The translations under genes were made by a program, and so were the position numbers. Below the pieces are notes generated by a model. It searched no databases and was not told where the DNA came from. It saw only the letters and a program-made list of their open reading frames with translations. From Lineus longissimus (lineage: Eukaryota > Nemertea > Pilidiophora > Heteronemertea > Lineidae), in assembly GCF_910592395.1 (NCBI RefSeq), contig NC_088324.1, forward strand, positions 5,294,953-5,358,952: a stretch of 64,000 nt of DNA. Reading direction: 5' to 3'. Position 1 is the first letter of the stretch, and each line of letters begins with the position of its first letter. Of this stretch, positions 9,940 to 21,850 are shown one piece after another.

Positions 9940-11434
9940 ATGATACTAGGTGCTGGGGAAGAGAACTTCCCGCAGGAGACAGAGGATGCTGCTCATGTTT
10001 TGAGCGTAACCAAAAGGCAGATCGAGAGCTGCCAGGATAAGATTTCGGATCAACTAGATGCGTTGAAGAAGGGTAAAAAATACTCCGCGCCAATGCCTAC
10101 AGGGAAAACCTCGACGGCAATCTGCGAAGACCTGGGCGCCCCCCAGGATGATGACAGATCTCTTGAAGATGGAGAGATTAGATCGACGGAGGAAGAAATC
10201 TTAAGTAAGGTCGCTGAACTAAAAGCGGTACAAGAAAAACGGCTTTACGAAGAGAAGCAACGTTAAGCAGAATTTAACCCTCCAGGACAGATTAGACAAA
10301 GCCGAAAGGGCCATGTTTAGGGCCGAGTTACGCCGAAAAGAAAAGAAGGTAGACTTTTATAATATAAAGGTTGAATCCCCAGAGGAAAAAGTCAGACATG
10401 GAAATGATCAAAAAACACCTGACACGTTCGTCACACCGGACAGAATCATTAGGAAGAAACCAGGTTATGCAGAAAGTGGTTTCACTGGATTCGAAGAGAC
10501 TGGTCCAAAGCGTGAGCGGACGGAGAGTAGTCCATGTGGAGGACTGTCAATGCCATGCTCCCCACTAAAGCGGGGCTACACGCCACAGCAAAAGCGTGAA
10601 GATGAAGAAATCAAGCGACTGTTCAAGGAATGGCAAAACCCGCATTGCCAAAATTTATAGGTGACAAAGAGCAGTTTGCTGATTGGTGGGAGCATTATGA
10701 AGCTTTTGTTCATAATGTTGATGTGCCCACAATATACAAAATGCTGATGTTAAAAAGCTCGCTTGCCGAAAAACCAGCGGAGCTAGTAAAACGCTTGGGT
10801 TACTCAGAGGCCCAGTATAACTTGGCCGTAGAAAAGCTTCACGACAAATACGAAGGGGAATCCAGGCAGTTACAACAACATATGGATGCCATCATGGCAG
10901 TACATTCGATAAACGAGCAAGATCTCAAAGGACTAGAGGCCTTCTGAAATCGCCTACAAGATATGGTGGCTAAGAGAAGCGGAGGTGTATGGTCCATCCT
11001 CACTGTACAGCCTCGCCATGCAGAGGATACCAGACCACCTACTCGTGGAGTACAAAGACAGAAGACTGACAGGGGGCAAGGATGGCCTTTCTTACTTCAC
11101 AGAGTGGTTGAGCAGGCAGGTTGTAATTAGATTAGAAATGGCTGAATTAAAAGATGCACTTAAAAGGAGGCCTAAAAAGCCAGAGTTCAAATCAAAAAAG
11201 TCCAAACCACAGAGAAGTTCGACGCACACTAGTCAGACAACGCCTGAAACAAATAAGGCAAGTAGTCAAAAGGATAGTTCAAAAATAAAGAACAGGAGTA
11301 CAAGCATGACAGGTCAGCCAGTGAGCTCCAGGTGTACTATATGTAAGGACCATCATCCGGTGTGAATGTCCAGATCCGGGTTAGGAAAATGCGGAGTGGA
11401 TGGATGTGACAAGACGCATAACCGGAGTCTTCAC
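9940..11434 (+). pseudogene. Decayed BEL/Pao retrotransposon gag, truncated at the Helitron junction
   Basis: Several overlapping frames together read like a BEL/Pao gag. The first is a charged coiled-coil part (9940-10266), then a basic linker (10313-10660). Next is a DUF1759-like capsid segment beginning ALPKFIGDKEQFADWWEHYE (from 10630), containing LKSSLAEKPAELVKRLGYSE and broken by a TGA at about 10945. The frame shifts again into IPDHLLVEY...LSRQVV (10985-11365). The end is a BEL-style zinc knuckle split by a stop: CTICKDHH, then CGVDGCDKTHNRSLH. Reverse transcriptase, protease and integrase are absent because foreign sequence starts immediately after the knuckle. At least three frame breaks show the copy is dead. 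Confidence 0.75.
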
Positions 11435-13021
11435 TCACCCGCAAGCCACTTAGTATTTTCAGTAACCAAAATGTTGAAGAACTCTGTTTTGCACTGTTAT
11501 ATCCATTTGGTAAAAATGGTTACTCAGAAGAAAGAGAAAGGCGTTTAACTGACTTAGAATACTATCATTGTCGACTCATGAGTGCTGATGACAGATGGCG
11601 AAAAAACATGTCATGGCTGTTTTGGTCCTTAAACACATTTGAGATTAAGAAGCTCTACGATGAAATATCAATAGTTTCAAGAATGAACAAAGGCCCAGCC
11701 CAACCTCTTACAGCTGGTGATCTCCAGACAACTACAAATAGGGGGCCTACTAATGTTAACTCGTCTACATCAAACTCAAACTCATATACTTTCATGAAGA
11801 ATATTCGTGGCACTGCAGGTTACTGGCATGAACAGTTACAAGATCTTCTTGCAAAAATGAACACGTTAGGTCCTCCAACCTTTTTCGTGACATTATCGGC
11901 AAATGACCTTGAATGGCCAGAACTCTTTATGACTTTAGATACATCTTTGTCATATGATGATGCATGCCACTTGGATAAACAGCAGAAGTGGCAAAAAATG
12001 AGGTCAGATCCAGTACTAACTGCTCTCCATTTCCATCGGCGAACACACGCTTTCATTCATTACTTCTTAAATGACAAAGAACGCCCTTTAGGGAACATAG
12101 CAGACTACTGGGTATGTGTGGAATTTCAGAATAGAGGAAGTCCTCATCTGCATATGTTCCTATGGGTGCAGAATGCACCAAACCTTGATACAGTTGAAGG
12201 CAGGCAATCAGCAAGCGAATTCATTGACAAATATATTTCCACTCAAATTCCAGAGGAAAACAGTGATCCTGAACTTTACAGCCTTGTAAAAAAATTGCAA
12301 ATACATGATCACAGAGGTACATGTAGAAGACCTGGAGTACATTGTCGCTTCCACAATCACAAACAAGATTAAAAACCAATGTAGATATTGCTTCCTCTGC
12401 ACAGTTCTACGTTACTTGACGAAGTGAAAATGACTTGTGGGTCAATGCATATAATCCAACTATTCTACGACATTGGAAAGCTAATATGGATATCCAGATG
12501 GTTGGATCAAAATATGGAGCTGCATTTTATGTATGTATGTATGTCTCCAAGGCTGAACCAGAATCGCTAAGAAATGCTGTAGCACAGGCAATTGGTAGTA
12601 GTACCAGACGGTTCAACTCTGCAAAAACGTTTGTCTACAATTGGAAACATTGTCCTTTCCCATCGCCAATTAAGTGCTCAAGAAGCAGCGTACAGATTGG
12701 GCCATTTGCCACTGGTGTGTTCATCACGAAGCACAGTCTGGATTAATTCTAGAACACCAGAAAAACGAACAAGAATGTTAAAACCTGTTAAACAAATAAA
12801 ATCAATGCCAGAAGAATCGAAGGATGTCTTTGTCTCTGGATATCCACAACACTATGCTTCCCGTCCAACTACAGAAAATTGGAACAAAACCACCTTGGCT
12901 ACATTTGCTTCAAACTATACTGTCACCACCAATTGTCCCAAAAATCAAGCTACCCCATCACTACCTGGTGGAAAGTGGATCGTAAAAAGAAAAAAAACCA
13001 GCTTGTCTCAAAACACCCAAG
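11435..13021 (+). pseudogene. Helitron Rep (HUH/Y2 endonuclease) part, several frameshifts
   Basis: The first open piece enters from about 11,435 (PLSIFSNQNVEELCFALLYP) and reaches 12,372. It includes FFVTLSANDLEWPELF, the HUH motif HLHMFLW and a following Cys/His pair. After a frame break the sequence reads VNAYNPTILRHWKANMDIQ and YVCMYVSKAEPE (12,435-12,590), the tyrosine motif region. After another break LSHRQLSAQEAAYRLGHLPL follows (12,625-12,690), the segment that links Rep to helicase. The open pieces lie at 11,578-12,372, 12,435-12,746 and 12,592-13,035. The activity would be rolling-circle nicking and joining; this copy cannot make an intact protein. Confidence 0.88.
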
Positions 13022-14983
13022 TTGAGCACATCTGATGGAGATGATTATTTCTATCATGTACTGTATCTGTTCTATCCATGGCGACAAGAATCCGATTTAT
13101 TAGACGGATTCTCTTCAGCTGAAGAATCATTCATAGCAAAACAACAGCAGATAGATAGATCAGCATTGCCTTATGAAAGTCTATCACAAGATCTAGAAAA
13201 TGCAATCATGCAAATTCATCTTTTACAACATGAAGATATTTCAAACATTGCTGCAACAGTAGCTCCAAGCACATCACACGATGAGTTAGAATCAAATCAA
13301 ATAATGCTAGACCTTTTTGAAGACAACACAGCATTACAGCACTTAACTGATACTACTACTAGTACTAGTACCTTGCCATCTGCAGATGAACAGCCAATCT
13401 TCGATTCTTCTTCACATTGTGCATTTTCTGGCCGATCAATGACAGATCAGCAATTCTTACAAACTTTAAAATTGGTATCACCTAACCAAAAGCATGCTCT
13501 TGATTTGATACATGACCATTTCAGAGATTTGACAGGTGCCAATCCACCATTACACTTAGTAATCCTTGGTGGAGCTGGATCAGGAAAATCATTTCTGATC
13601 AAATTGACGAAAGAGTACATTGAAAGATTGCAAAATAATGCTGTCCCTACAGTGTTAGTGACTGCCCCTACTGGTGTTGCTGCTTTTCAGATTCAAGGAC
13701 ATACTTTACATTCTGCACTTTCTTTACCAATAGAGCATGGGAAAAAAGGTTTCGGCAAAGCTGTTTACCTGCCACTTTCAGCCAAGAAATTAGCTGACCT
13801 TCGAGACAAGTTCAGGCATATCACCACTCTTATCACAGATGAAATCAGTATGGTCAGCTCAGAAACCATGACATTTGTCCATCGCCGACTGTGTGAAATA
13901 AAAGATGTAGATGATTCCCAATACTTTGGAAATCTCAACATTCTCACCTTTGGTGACTTCTACCAGTTGAAACCAGTTTTTGGAAACTTCATCTTCAAAA
14001 ACACATGTCCAAATGAAAACCTGTTCAATATATGGCAAGACCTTTTCACACCAGTTTTCTTGACTACCAATCACAGACAAGGTGATGATCGGACTTATGC
14101 CAGTCTCCTCAATAGAGCACGGCTAGGCCGCTTGTCAGAAAACGACAGAAAGCTTTTAGAAACTAGAACAGTTCCTCATGTGGATGTTGCGTCTCCGCCT
14201 TTTAGTCACGCTTTGAGAATATATCCGACAAAACAGCAATGCCGTGATTACAATACGCTCTGCTTATCAGCACTTAAAGAAACAACAAAATGCAGTGTCA
14301 TTGTTCTGAAAGCAGTGGATAACCTAATTGACGGACCTCCCCAAACTCGCAATGAAACTGACATCAGTCAGTTCATATCTAACAATGAATCTGACACAGC
14401 AGGACTCTATACAGAACTACATTTAGCCATTGGCTCACGAGTTATGCTCATTAGAAATATTCTCAGTGAAGAAGGCTTAGTCAATGGTGCACAAGGCACT
14501 GTACACAGCTTTCAATTTTCTGATCATAATCAAACTACTCAAGATGTTCCATTATCCCTTCCTACTGCAATTCATGTATTGTTCGATAATGCTGCTGTAG
14601 GTCAAGTCCTCCAAGATAGCTCCAACCAGAATGCTATTCCAATTACTCCTATCACTACAAGGTTTCAAGGTCTCTGTGGAACAACCTTTACCAGAAGCCA
14701 GTTTCCATTGATACCCTCATTTGCATCCACTGTACATAAAGTGCAGGGTTTAACCCTTGAACATGCAGTGATAGATATAGGCAATAAGGTATTCACCGCT
14801 GGACAAAGTTATGTGGCTTTGAGCAGATGCCAGTCATTATCCTCTTTAGCCTTACTGGATTTCAATCCTAAAAAACTGACTGCGTTTAAATGTGTCCATG
14901 AGGAAATGGCTCGACTAGTACATCTTGCGGAACCAGCCAAGTCTCCTGGCACTGACAAACAGGTATCAATCAGTCACAACTAG
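13022..14983 (+). CDS. Helitron Pif1-family helicase part (intact frame)
   Basis: This open frame of about 653 residues continues the Rep-helicase polyprotein. Superfamily 1B/Pif1 motifs are in order: Walker A GGAGSGKS (183-190), TAPTGVAA, DEIS (273-276), GDFYQLKPV, the motif V-like TVHKVQGLTLEHAVID and the motif VI-like YVALSRCQSL. The start includes FYHVLYLFYPWRQESDL, typical of the Rep-helicase linker, so the initiator is not a true protein start. It would unwind DNA during rolling-circle transposition. The frame has no stop through all helicase motifs, in contrast to the broken Rep. Confidence 0.9.
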   Translation: MSTSDGDDYFYHVLYLFYPWRQESDLLDGFSSAEESFIAKQQQIDRSALPYESLSQDLENAIMQIHLLQHEDISNIAATVAPSTSHDELESNQIMLDLFEDNTALQHLTDTTTSTSTLPSADEQPIFDSSSHCAFSGRSMTDQQFLQTLKLVSPNQKHALDLIHDHFRDLTGANPPLHLVILGGAGSGKSFLIKLTKEYIERLQNNAVPTVLVTAPTGVAAFQIQGHTLHSALSLPIEHGKKGFGKAVYLPLSAKKLADLRDKFRHITTLITDEISMVSSETMTFVHRRLCEIKDVDDSQYFGNLNILTFGDFYQLKPVFGNFIFKNTCPNENLFNIWQDLFTPVFLTTNHRQGDDRTYASLLNRARLGRLSENDRKLLETRTVPHVDVASPPFSHALRIYPTKQQCRDYNTLCLSALKETTKCSVIVLKAVDNLIDGPPQTRNETDISQFISNNESDTAGLYTELHLAIGSRVMLIRNILSEEGLVNGAQGTVHSFQFSDHNQTTQDVPLSLPTAIHVLFDNAAVGQVLQDSSNQNAIPITPITTRFQGLCGTTFTRSQFPLIPSFASTVHKVQGLTLEHAVIDIGNKVFTAGQSYVALSRCQSLSSLALLDFNPKKLTAFKCVHEEMARLVHLAEPAKSPGTDKQVSISHN

Positions 14984-15078
14984 TCTTCATCTAAACCTGA
15001 GTACTAGTACATGTATAAATACATGTCAGCACCATATTTTTCCTTTCATTTAACTTGCCTTCTATCTATTTCAGCATC

Positions 15079-16492
15079 ATGACAACTTCTGATGTGCCTG
15101 ACATTTTTACGTCCGATGAAATAAAAAGATACATTCATTCCGTAACATCCATCAAAAAAGGCTCAAAAGGACACTCATACTTCAACTTCAATCTGCAGAC
15201 AGAAAAAGAGACAATCAGAAGCGTATGCTTTTCGCCAGAGAAAAAGCCATTTATTACAGCAGCCGCAACAGCTCATACAGCCATGCCGAATAAAAGCCTT
15301 CTCGCCCAGCAAAGGTATCAATATCAATTTCAATAGGTTTTTTGCTTATTGCGGTTTTAGTGTTAGTGGGCAAAGGATGACTATTGGCCCTTATCCACAA
15401 GCCTCAAACCTTCCATCTGCTTGGAAGCAATATTAAATCTTTGACATGTTATTGAGATTTCTAAACTGGTTTGTAATAGCTTGAATAGCATCAACAAATA
15501 CTAATAGTTTCAATGAGTCTTCAGATCACGATTATTACATTCAAAATTGTGATGATCATCATTAACCAACTACTCTAGTCTCTATCTTTACAGGCAAACG
15601 GCCAGGTGATCCGGTTTCACTTGTTGTCAACAAGAAGACCAAACTGGAACAGATGCTAACTTGCGATTTCCCATACAGTGACAATGATGCCAGTACTGCC
15701 ACTGTCGAATCTAAAATTGCAGAAATATTGGACATAAACAGTGGCCAATTGATAAGTCTGACTGCTGTTGTAACTGAGTTGTCTAGTATTGACACAATTC
15801 CCAAGAATGACACAAAACTCAAGATGCAAGAATGCAAAATTACTGATGCAACTGGTTCTATCAGACTAGTTCTTTGGGAAGACTTCTGTTCCAAAGTTGA
15901 AAATAACCATACGTATGTCTTTGGGAATTTAAGAGTTCGTATGGACCAAGATCATAAGAAATTTGTGAACACCACTGTGTCAGACACCACAGTTAAGCCT
16001 ACTGATGTAATCATAGATACCACTGCAGCCCCTCTTGCAACATCCTCAGTCGGTAAAACTTCATCTCCCTCAACATCATCATCATGCCTTGTTAAAGCAG
16101 TGGCTACAGAAATAAGTGGTGTTGACAGTGTCACACACTATGTTTCCTGCAACAACTGCAAAAAGAAAATCAATGCACCCACAGCTGTTGTAAAGTGTGA
16201 AACATGTGGACTCAAACAACTGAAAAAAAAATGTCCTAGCCAATTGTCTGCAAGAGTCTTCCTCAAAGATGATATAAACAAATATTGGCTGACATGTTTC
16301 AGCCCCATCATCACCAAGCTCCTGGATATTGCTAACTCCGAGAATGAAGATGAAGATGCATGGACCACTGTCACCTCAGATAATGTTACAGAAACTGAAC
16401 TAACTGAAATCTTACTGACATTACCTGTTCTCCTGTACACATTTAACACAGAGCAATCAATCATTCAAAATGTAGAGCCTATTGATATTTAG
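15079..16492 (+). pseudogene. Helitron-encoded RPA70-like gene, two exons with a phase clash
   Basis: Exon 1 runs from ATG 15,079 (just after an acceptor-like TTTCAG at 15,074) to 15,314 before GTATCA. Exon 2 follows TATCTTTACAG at 15,593 and is open to 16,492. Exon 2 encodes an OB-fold with KLKMQECKITDATGSIRLVLW and a zinc-ribbon CNNCKKK...CETC, then an RPA-C-like end. Replication protein A homologues are known cargo of animal and plant Helitrons and would coat single-stranded DNA. Exon 1 ends in phase 2 but exon 2 needs phase 1, and joining as drawn gives an early stop. Either a one-base change or a different border is involved. Confidence 0.75.
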
Positions 16493-16633
16493 TTCAGACG
16501 TGACATCAGTTCTGAACAGAATCAGCCTGTTCTCATTTATACCTTTTGAATGACATTGTTCACACCCAATTTCGAAATCAATGTGTTTGTAATTTTTATT
16601 ATCAGTTGAAATTGTAATTGTAATTCCCATAGT

Positions 16634-16756
16634 GAGTTTCTGCATTCCTCACGAACAACGATTACAATTATGAATTCTTAGTGTAAACGCATCTAATCTG
16701 TTCAATTACAAAGAAATCATAATGGTAATCGTTGTTCATGAGCCATGCAGAAACTC
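16634..16756. repeat. Foldback element with 45-bp arms
   Basis: The left arm at 16,634-16,678 (GAGTTTCTGCATTCCTCACG...) is the reverse complement of the right arm at 16,712-16,756 (...GCCATGCAGAAACTC), with a few mismatches and a 33-bp loop. It looks like a small palindromic MITE sitting just after the RPA stop. No clear target duplication was read. Confidence 0.85.
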
Positions 16757-17054
16757 TCTAATATTCCAAATTAGTTTTTTCATACTACATGTACATTTTT
16801 CTTGAAAGTATGTGCCTCTCTTTAATTCAAGCAGTAGCGTAATTTCCAGAACCCCCTCTCTATCACATTGCAGGGATTCTCATGTCGTCATTTTTTTACT
16901 TTATTCTTGTTTATGTATCAGTGATTCACATATTATGATTTTTATCATAATTTCAATCAACCTTTCTAAAATTCCAATCACCTGCTGGTCAGGTCAATCT
17001 TTTACCAATAAAGTTCATTTTGTTAAGCCCCTTGTTATCTTCATTTCTTCATGT

Positions 17055-17306
17055 ACAATGCAGAGCTTCCCATATATTTAGCTGGATCCACTTCATCAAC
17101 AGCCATGTTGGAAGACACCATTTTGTGGATGGTGTAGCAATACCAGTCGTTTTTGGATAAAGTGAGCAAAGCAAGTGGGAAGTTGATGCCATTGAATTAT
17201 GAATGGGGTAGTTATCCTGGAATTTTAGGACAAGGATGTTCAGCCATACCACTCCAGATTGAGGTTCCTCTTCGCCATGTTGACCCATTCTGCAAACTTG
17301 CCCCAA
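17055..17306 (-). pseudogene. Possible decayed coding sequence, unidentified
   Basis: On the minus strand one frame gives CREVWGKFAEWVNMAKRNL. Another, after frame changes, gives NGINFPLALLTLSKNDWYCY followed by MAVDEVDPAKYMGSSALYMKK and a stop. These strings look coding in codon use but lie in different frames. I cannot identify the protein. It may be old retrocopy or element debris. Confidence 0.25.
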
Positions 17307-18392
17307 ACTTCACGACATGACACCAACAAGTGCAGGATACCATGTGAACAAATGCAGTTCCATATCAATGTTCATTCTTTATATTGTCTCAATATTTATC
17401 AGCACTTTCCAGAATAGGCTAATTGAGCAAAAACATCAGACCCTGCCCACAATTCGAACCACCCCTTCAGTCTTTTTTAAAGACTGCTTGTTTTTAATAA
17501 GGTAGAGATTACAGGAGTCAACAAAATTAATTTTATTGAGAGAAATTGACCTGTCCTGCAGGTGATTGGAATTTACAATACAAAGGGTTGTTTTTCACGA
17601 CATTGTGCTCTACTGCGTATCCCTAGTGAGTCAATCTGGAACCAATCTATCCTTGGCGCAGACAGGTTCAAATTGGCTATATCTTGAATAGATTGAATTG
17701 CGATGAAAATCTAATGCAATAAAGGAGCAATATCGAAGAGACAAATTAATCAAACCAATTGTCCACAGACTCGGACCCTGAAATGGCATGATGTATGCGT
17801 GCATATAAAATATATCAATCGGTCCCATAGAGATGATGAGGCAATGTCAATATGCCTTGTTCCTTAGTCAGCAATATGCCCCTTTTTATACGGAGAAGAA
17901 GGAGAACCCAGATAGGCCTTCACATGTCGGCTTCCAAATGGCTCGAACCAACTGTACTATCATTACTATAAATTTGAAATGCGTGCTCCTCCTACATGTA
18001 GCAATGTCTCGACCAAAAAGGCACTTAGTCGACAGGCAAGCTAGAAGTTCAGCACCGTGAGCAGCTCCTTGGTAAGGCTATGTCAGGTTCCGCGCGCCTC
18101 TTCAGATACATCTCAAGTATTGAAAGCTGTGGTGAGCTGAGCACATAAAAAGACCATGGTCACCTTAATTTGAAAATCCCTTCATAATAAAGGGCTACCT
18201 CTGACTAAAACAGCAGAATAGACCACCAATTTGACCCTAGCTCCTAGTCCTAACTGCGGGAAAACCCAAGTCCAGCAACCAAAAGTACCAAAAATACATT
18301 TTGTTTACATTTGAACTGCACACATGCGTTTGTTAACAATTTCATTTCCCGCGAAATCTCGAAAATCAGGAGACCTGCAATCGTGGATTGAA
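17307..18392. other. No gene seen
   Basis: AT-rich intergenic sequence with only short ORFs that read as noise. No repeat family, RNA gene or clear regulatory site was recognised. Confidence 0.5.
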
Positions 18393-18483
18393 AATAACAT
18401 TAACCTGGGTTCAGCAGGTCAGCAGGTATACCGGCTGTTCCAATCATCCCCCTACAGCCAGCTGTTCAAAAGGTAATGTTATT
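18393..18483. repeat. Small foldback (about 91 bp)
   Basis: AATAACATTAACCTGGGTTC at the left is mirrored by GCTGTTCAAAAGGTAATGTT at the right, with mismatches. This is a MITE-like hairpin of unknown family. Confidence 0.5.
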
Positions 18484-20040
18484 CACCCCACAGGGAGTGC
18501 AGGTAATTGATTAAACCCCTGCATAACTTAACAGCAATGGCTTGGCTTCTGTGAGTGGTAAGGAGAATTGACAGTTTTTTTATGGGAGTAACATTATTGT
18601 GTTGCTTAAAACGTCTACTTTTTACTCATGTAAGAATCGTAGTACTAATAATAACTTCAACATATTTTCCAGTTATGATAACACAACACGCATCCTCATG
18701 ATCATGATCTTTCTCAAACTAACTGAATGACCTAATCACCTTGGACGCACAACCTAACCACATTATATCAATCCGCCCCGACGATCGACACATCCATTCA
18801 ATTCGATAACACTCCATAAAGTTTGATAAATAAACCAGAACTGAGATTTCACAGGAGCACCTGTGAATTCATGACTCCAGGGTTGTTTTGAGGGCGATAT
18901 CGAAAGAGTTGGTCTTGAGTATGGGGACCTGTAGGTTCGTGTGAGGCACCTGGGGAGAGAAGACTAGTTAAACGATGGGATCTGACACGGACACTACTAT
19001 TGATCTCATTAAGTGAAAACAGATCATATCATATTCCTTGGCATAAATTAAAATAGGAGTGCGGGAACAAGGTTTTTTAGCAGGAGGAAAGCGAGAACAT
19101 TTTGCGCCGTCGTATTCCGATTTGACTGGTTAGTGGTGAAATCTGCTTTTAATTTTGCAAATTAACATATTCGTTTTTCTAGTTCTAACGTTGTCTGAAT
19201 TAAAGATGCTTTCCCAATGCTTGACTAGTCTGGCCAGGAAAACGTGACGTCATTTTGGCTATTCTTCTTACCGCACGCCCTCCCTCTTCGTAAAACTTCC
19301 TGACATGGTGTGAAGTGGGAGGGCGCACAATGGGAACCACACTGCCGCGATGTTAATAGTTTCTATTTATAGAATTCAGCGGCAGAGATTTTAAGCACGG
19401 AAAAAGTAGATTAACTCGGCTAATCTCAATGGATTTTACCCAGGAATGTTTTCAAGGCGAGAGAAACATCTGATTTAAGTACTGCGCTTATTAGATTTCA
19501 TGTTCATGCCGAAGATTGGCCTAAAACGTGGAAGAAAAGAGTGCATTATCGAGTGTTGGAGAGGTCACGTGGTTGGACGAGAAACCTGAACAAAGTTTTC
19601 GTGCTTTTATATATGGCTATAATATACTCCTGCAGAATAGTAGAATTAATAGAACTAATTTCCGAAGTTTCCAATAGTTTGAATACAAATCAGAACATCA
19701 CCCATCAGCTGGACTCAGATCTGCATAAATTACGATAAATAATGAGGTCATCGCTTCAATTTCGCAAAGAAAGTTGACTCCATTCGAAGGTTGTTACATT
19801 CTCATTGATCGTTTCTATAAACGTGTGAAGTTTCGTACCAAAATACGTTTCCGTAAAGGCTTAAAAAAGAAAATTTGTCACTTACAAAATCATCGCTCCG
19901 GTAGAAATAAAAAGGTCACCGCCATTTTCTTGATGATAGTACTCCAGGTAACCTCGGCGGGAAATTTAAAGCGGAATCATCCGGGGTCAAACAACAGTTT
20001 TGCTCACAACCGCCAACTGGTGATATAAATCGACACTAAT
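18484..20040. other. No gene seen
   Basis: Intergenic sequence. The ORFs near 19,541 and 19,774 lack recognisable motifs and were not accepted as genes. Confidence 0.45.
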
Positions 20041-20953
20041 CTATTTTATATCAAAACTTCTGTATCATGAAGACCTTTTCAACTTTATTTCAAGCTTTTA
20101 TCTGCTGGAATAGAGCGTCAAAAAATTGTTTTTTCATTTACGCATTTTGCCCCCTGGGGAGCTTAATTTGAGTCGAATCGCCCAAATTTTTTTCCGTAAG
20201 CAACATTTTCTGCGGTGTTTATGAGCAAGACTAGATTTGAAGTGTCTCGGTTGTATGATTACAAAATGCCCAACTTTGTCTACAGATGGCTAGATGGAAG
20301 GATGGCAGGATGGATGGAAGGACGGACACCAATCGAATAGCTATTTGACTAGCTCCGCTGACTTTGTCAGCTGAGCTAAAAATCAAAAATCAAATCAAAA
20401 ACGTTTGCCATCAACACTCTTGAGTAGGATCGAAACCCACAACCTTTCAAAAATGCAAAGAGAAAATTCAAATCAAGTTTAAAACTATGTCAACGCAGAT
20501 TTTTGTTAAATAAGGCAAGCTGGTGGTATTGTAAGAAAACTATTATATTTTACATCAAAACCTACATGCTTCAGACCTCAACTTCATTTCAAGCCTATAT
20601 CTGCTGGACTAGAACGACAAATAATTTCTTTGTAATTTATGCCTTTATGCCTTTAGCCCCCTGGTGTCTAGGTCTAACAGTTACAAAATGCCTAATGTGC
20701 CACGTACCTATGGATGGATGGATGGATGGATGGAAGGAAGGACGGACATCACTCGAATAGCTATTAGATTAGCTCAGCTTTCATCAGCTGAGCTAAAAAT
20801 AAAGTACTTTGTCGCACCTGATACCCCGCCCCCTGGTGTCTAGGTCTAACAGTTACAAAACGCCAAACGTGTCCACATACCGATGGATGGATGAAAGGAC
20901 ATAACTCGAATAGCTATTAGATTAGCTCAGCTTTCATCAGCTGAGCTAAAAGT
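20041..20953 (+). repeat. Hairpin-ended dispersed repeat, three partial copies
   Basis: Three copies end with a GGAT-rich microsatellite, then GAATAGCTATTAGATTAGCT and a hairpin of the form TTAGCTCAGCT / AGCTGAGCTAA. The two best hairpins are at 20,769-20,796 and 20,922-20,949; the first copy ends near 20,382. The second and third copies are nearly head to tail. A terminal hairpin finishing in CTAA is what a non-autonomous Helitron 3' end would look like. The matching 5' TC end was not found, so the class is inferred. Confidence 0.7.
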
Positions 20954-21239
20954 ACTGTGCTTTGTCGCACCTGATACCCTTCAGCCAAAAACAAAGCCGA
21001 GGTTGGAGAATAGGTTATATTGATAAAAATCCTTGCCTCCTGTTGATAAATATCACGCCAACTGCACAGAAAAGGTAAAGTACATATTGATGTTTTTATA
21101 ATAAAAATTACCATATAGGCCTTGGATAGCTACGATGTGGTTTTTGCTGCAAGAGTTTGGTGGGAGGTCCTCATATGCATGTTGACAAATGCCTTAATTT
21201 ATCACCACATTAGTCCATTCAAAAATTCTTCTTCAAAAC

Positions 21240-21850
21240 CTCGCTAGATCTTGCTTGTGGTGACCACAGGCCTTCTGATTCGAATGAAAAGGCCAGGGGC
21301 CATTGTGCTCACCGTATAGATATTTGGTGGTTAGGAATTCATCCTGGTTAAGAAACATGATACATGTAAAGTATATAGGTCAAACCAAAGTCGGTATGAC
21401 ATGGGATGTATCCTTGCTTAGAGTACGTACCATAAAAAAATCCTCGAAAATAAGTCACTAATAAACGAGATATTGCACTTTTTACCTATTTTAGTTTTGA
21501 CCTCCTGGTGGCCAAGTTGACAATCAGATTGGATCAAAATTCGGTGTCAGAGGTAACATGTGATAGAGAGTCATGTGTACCAAATTTCAAGTTCATAGCT
21601 TTAGCGGTTAAGAAACGAGCCATAGTTACACTCAAACGGCCAATTTACACCATTTGACCTCTATGACCTTGAAAATTAGATCAAATCAAAAACCCGTATG
21701 ATATGTGATGAACCCTTGCTAGGAGAACCTACCATAAAAAAATCATCGAAAAAAAGTCACTAATAAGCAAGATATTGAACTTTTTATCTTTTTAGTTTTG
21801 GCCCCCTGGTGGCCAAGTAGAGAAGCAGATAATACTGAAATTCGGTGTTG
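21240..21850 (+). repeat. Same dispersed repeat family, two units about 302 bp apart
   Basis: ACCATAAAAAAATC occurs at about 21,429 and 21,731, each followed by AGTCACTAATAA and, about 60 bp on, a CTCCTGGTGGCCAAG or CCCCCTGGTGGCCAAG phrase. GACCTTGAAAA...GATCAAATCAAAAAC lies between them. The same phrases occur at 26.1 and 32.3 kb. The unit at the right runs into an unrelated short ORF (about 21,850-22,007) of unknown nature. Confidence 0.7.

Larger units (their letters stand above)
11435..16492 (+). mobile_element. Helitron, 5'-truncated, with Rep, helicase and RPA genes
   Basis: The block contains, in order and on one strand, a Helitron Rep-type HUH endonuclease, a Pif1-like helicase and an RPA-like single-strand-binding protein. 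Together they are diagnostic of autonomous Helitrons. The left border is abrupt: Helitron Rep homology begins inside the protein at about 11,435-11,450 directly after BEL gag. The 5' TC terminus and the N-terminal part of Rep are missing. I did not find a convincing 3' hairpin plus CTRR after 16,492, so the right end is set at the RPA stop. Confidence 0.88.
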
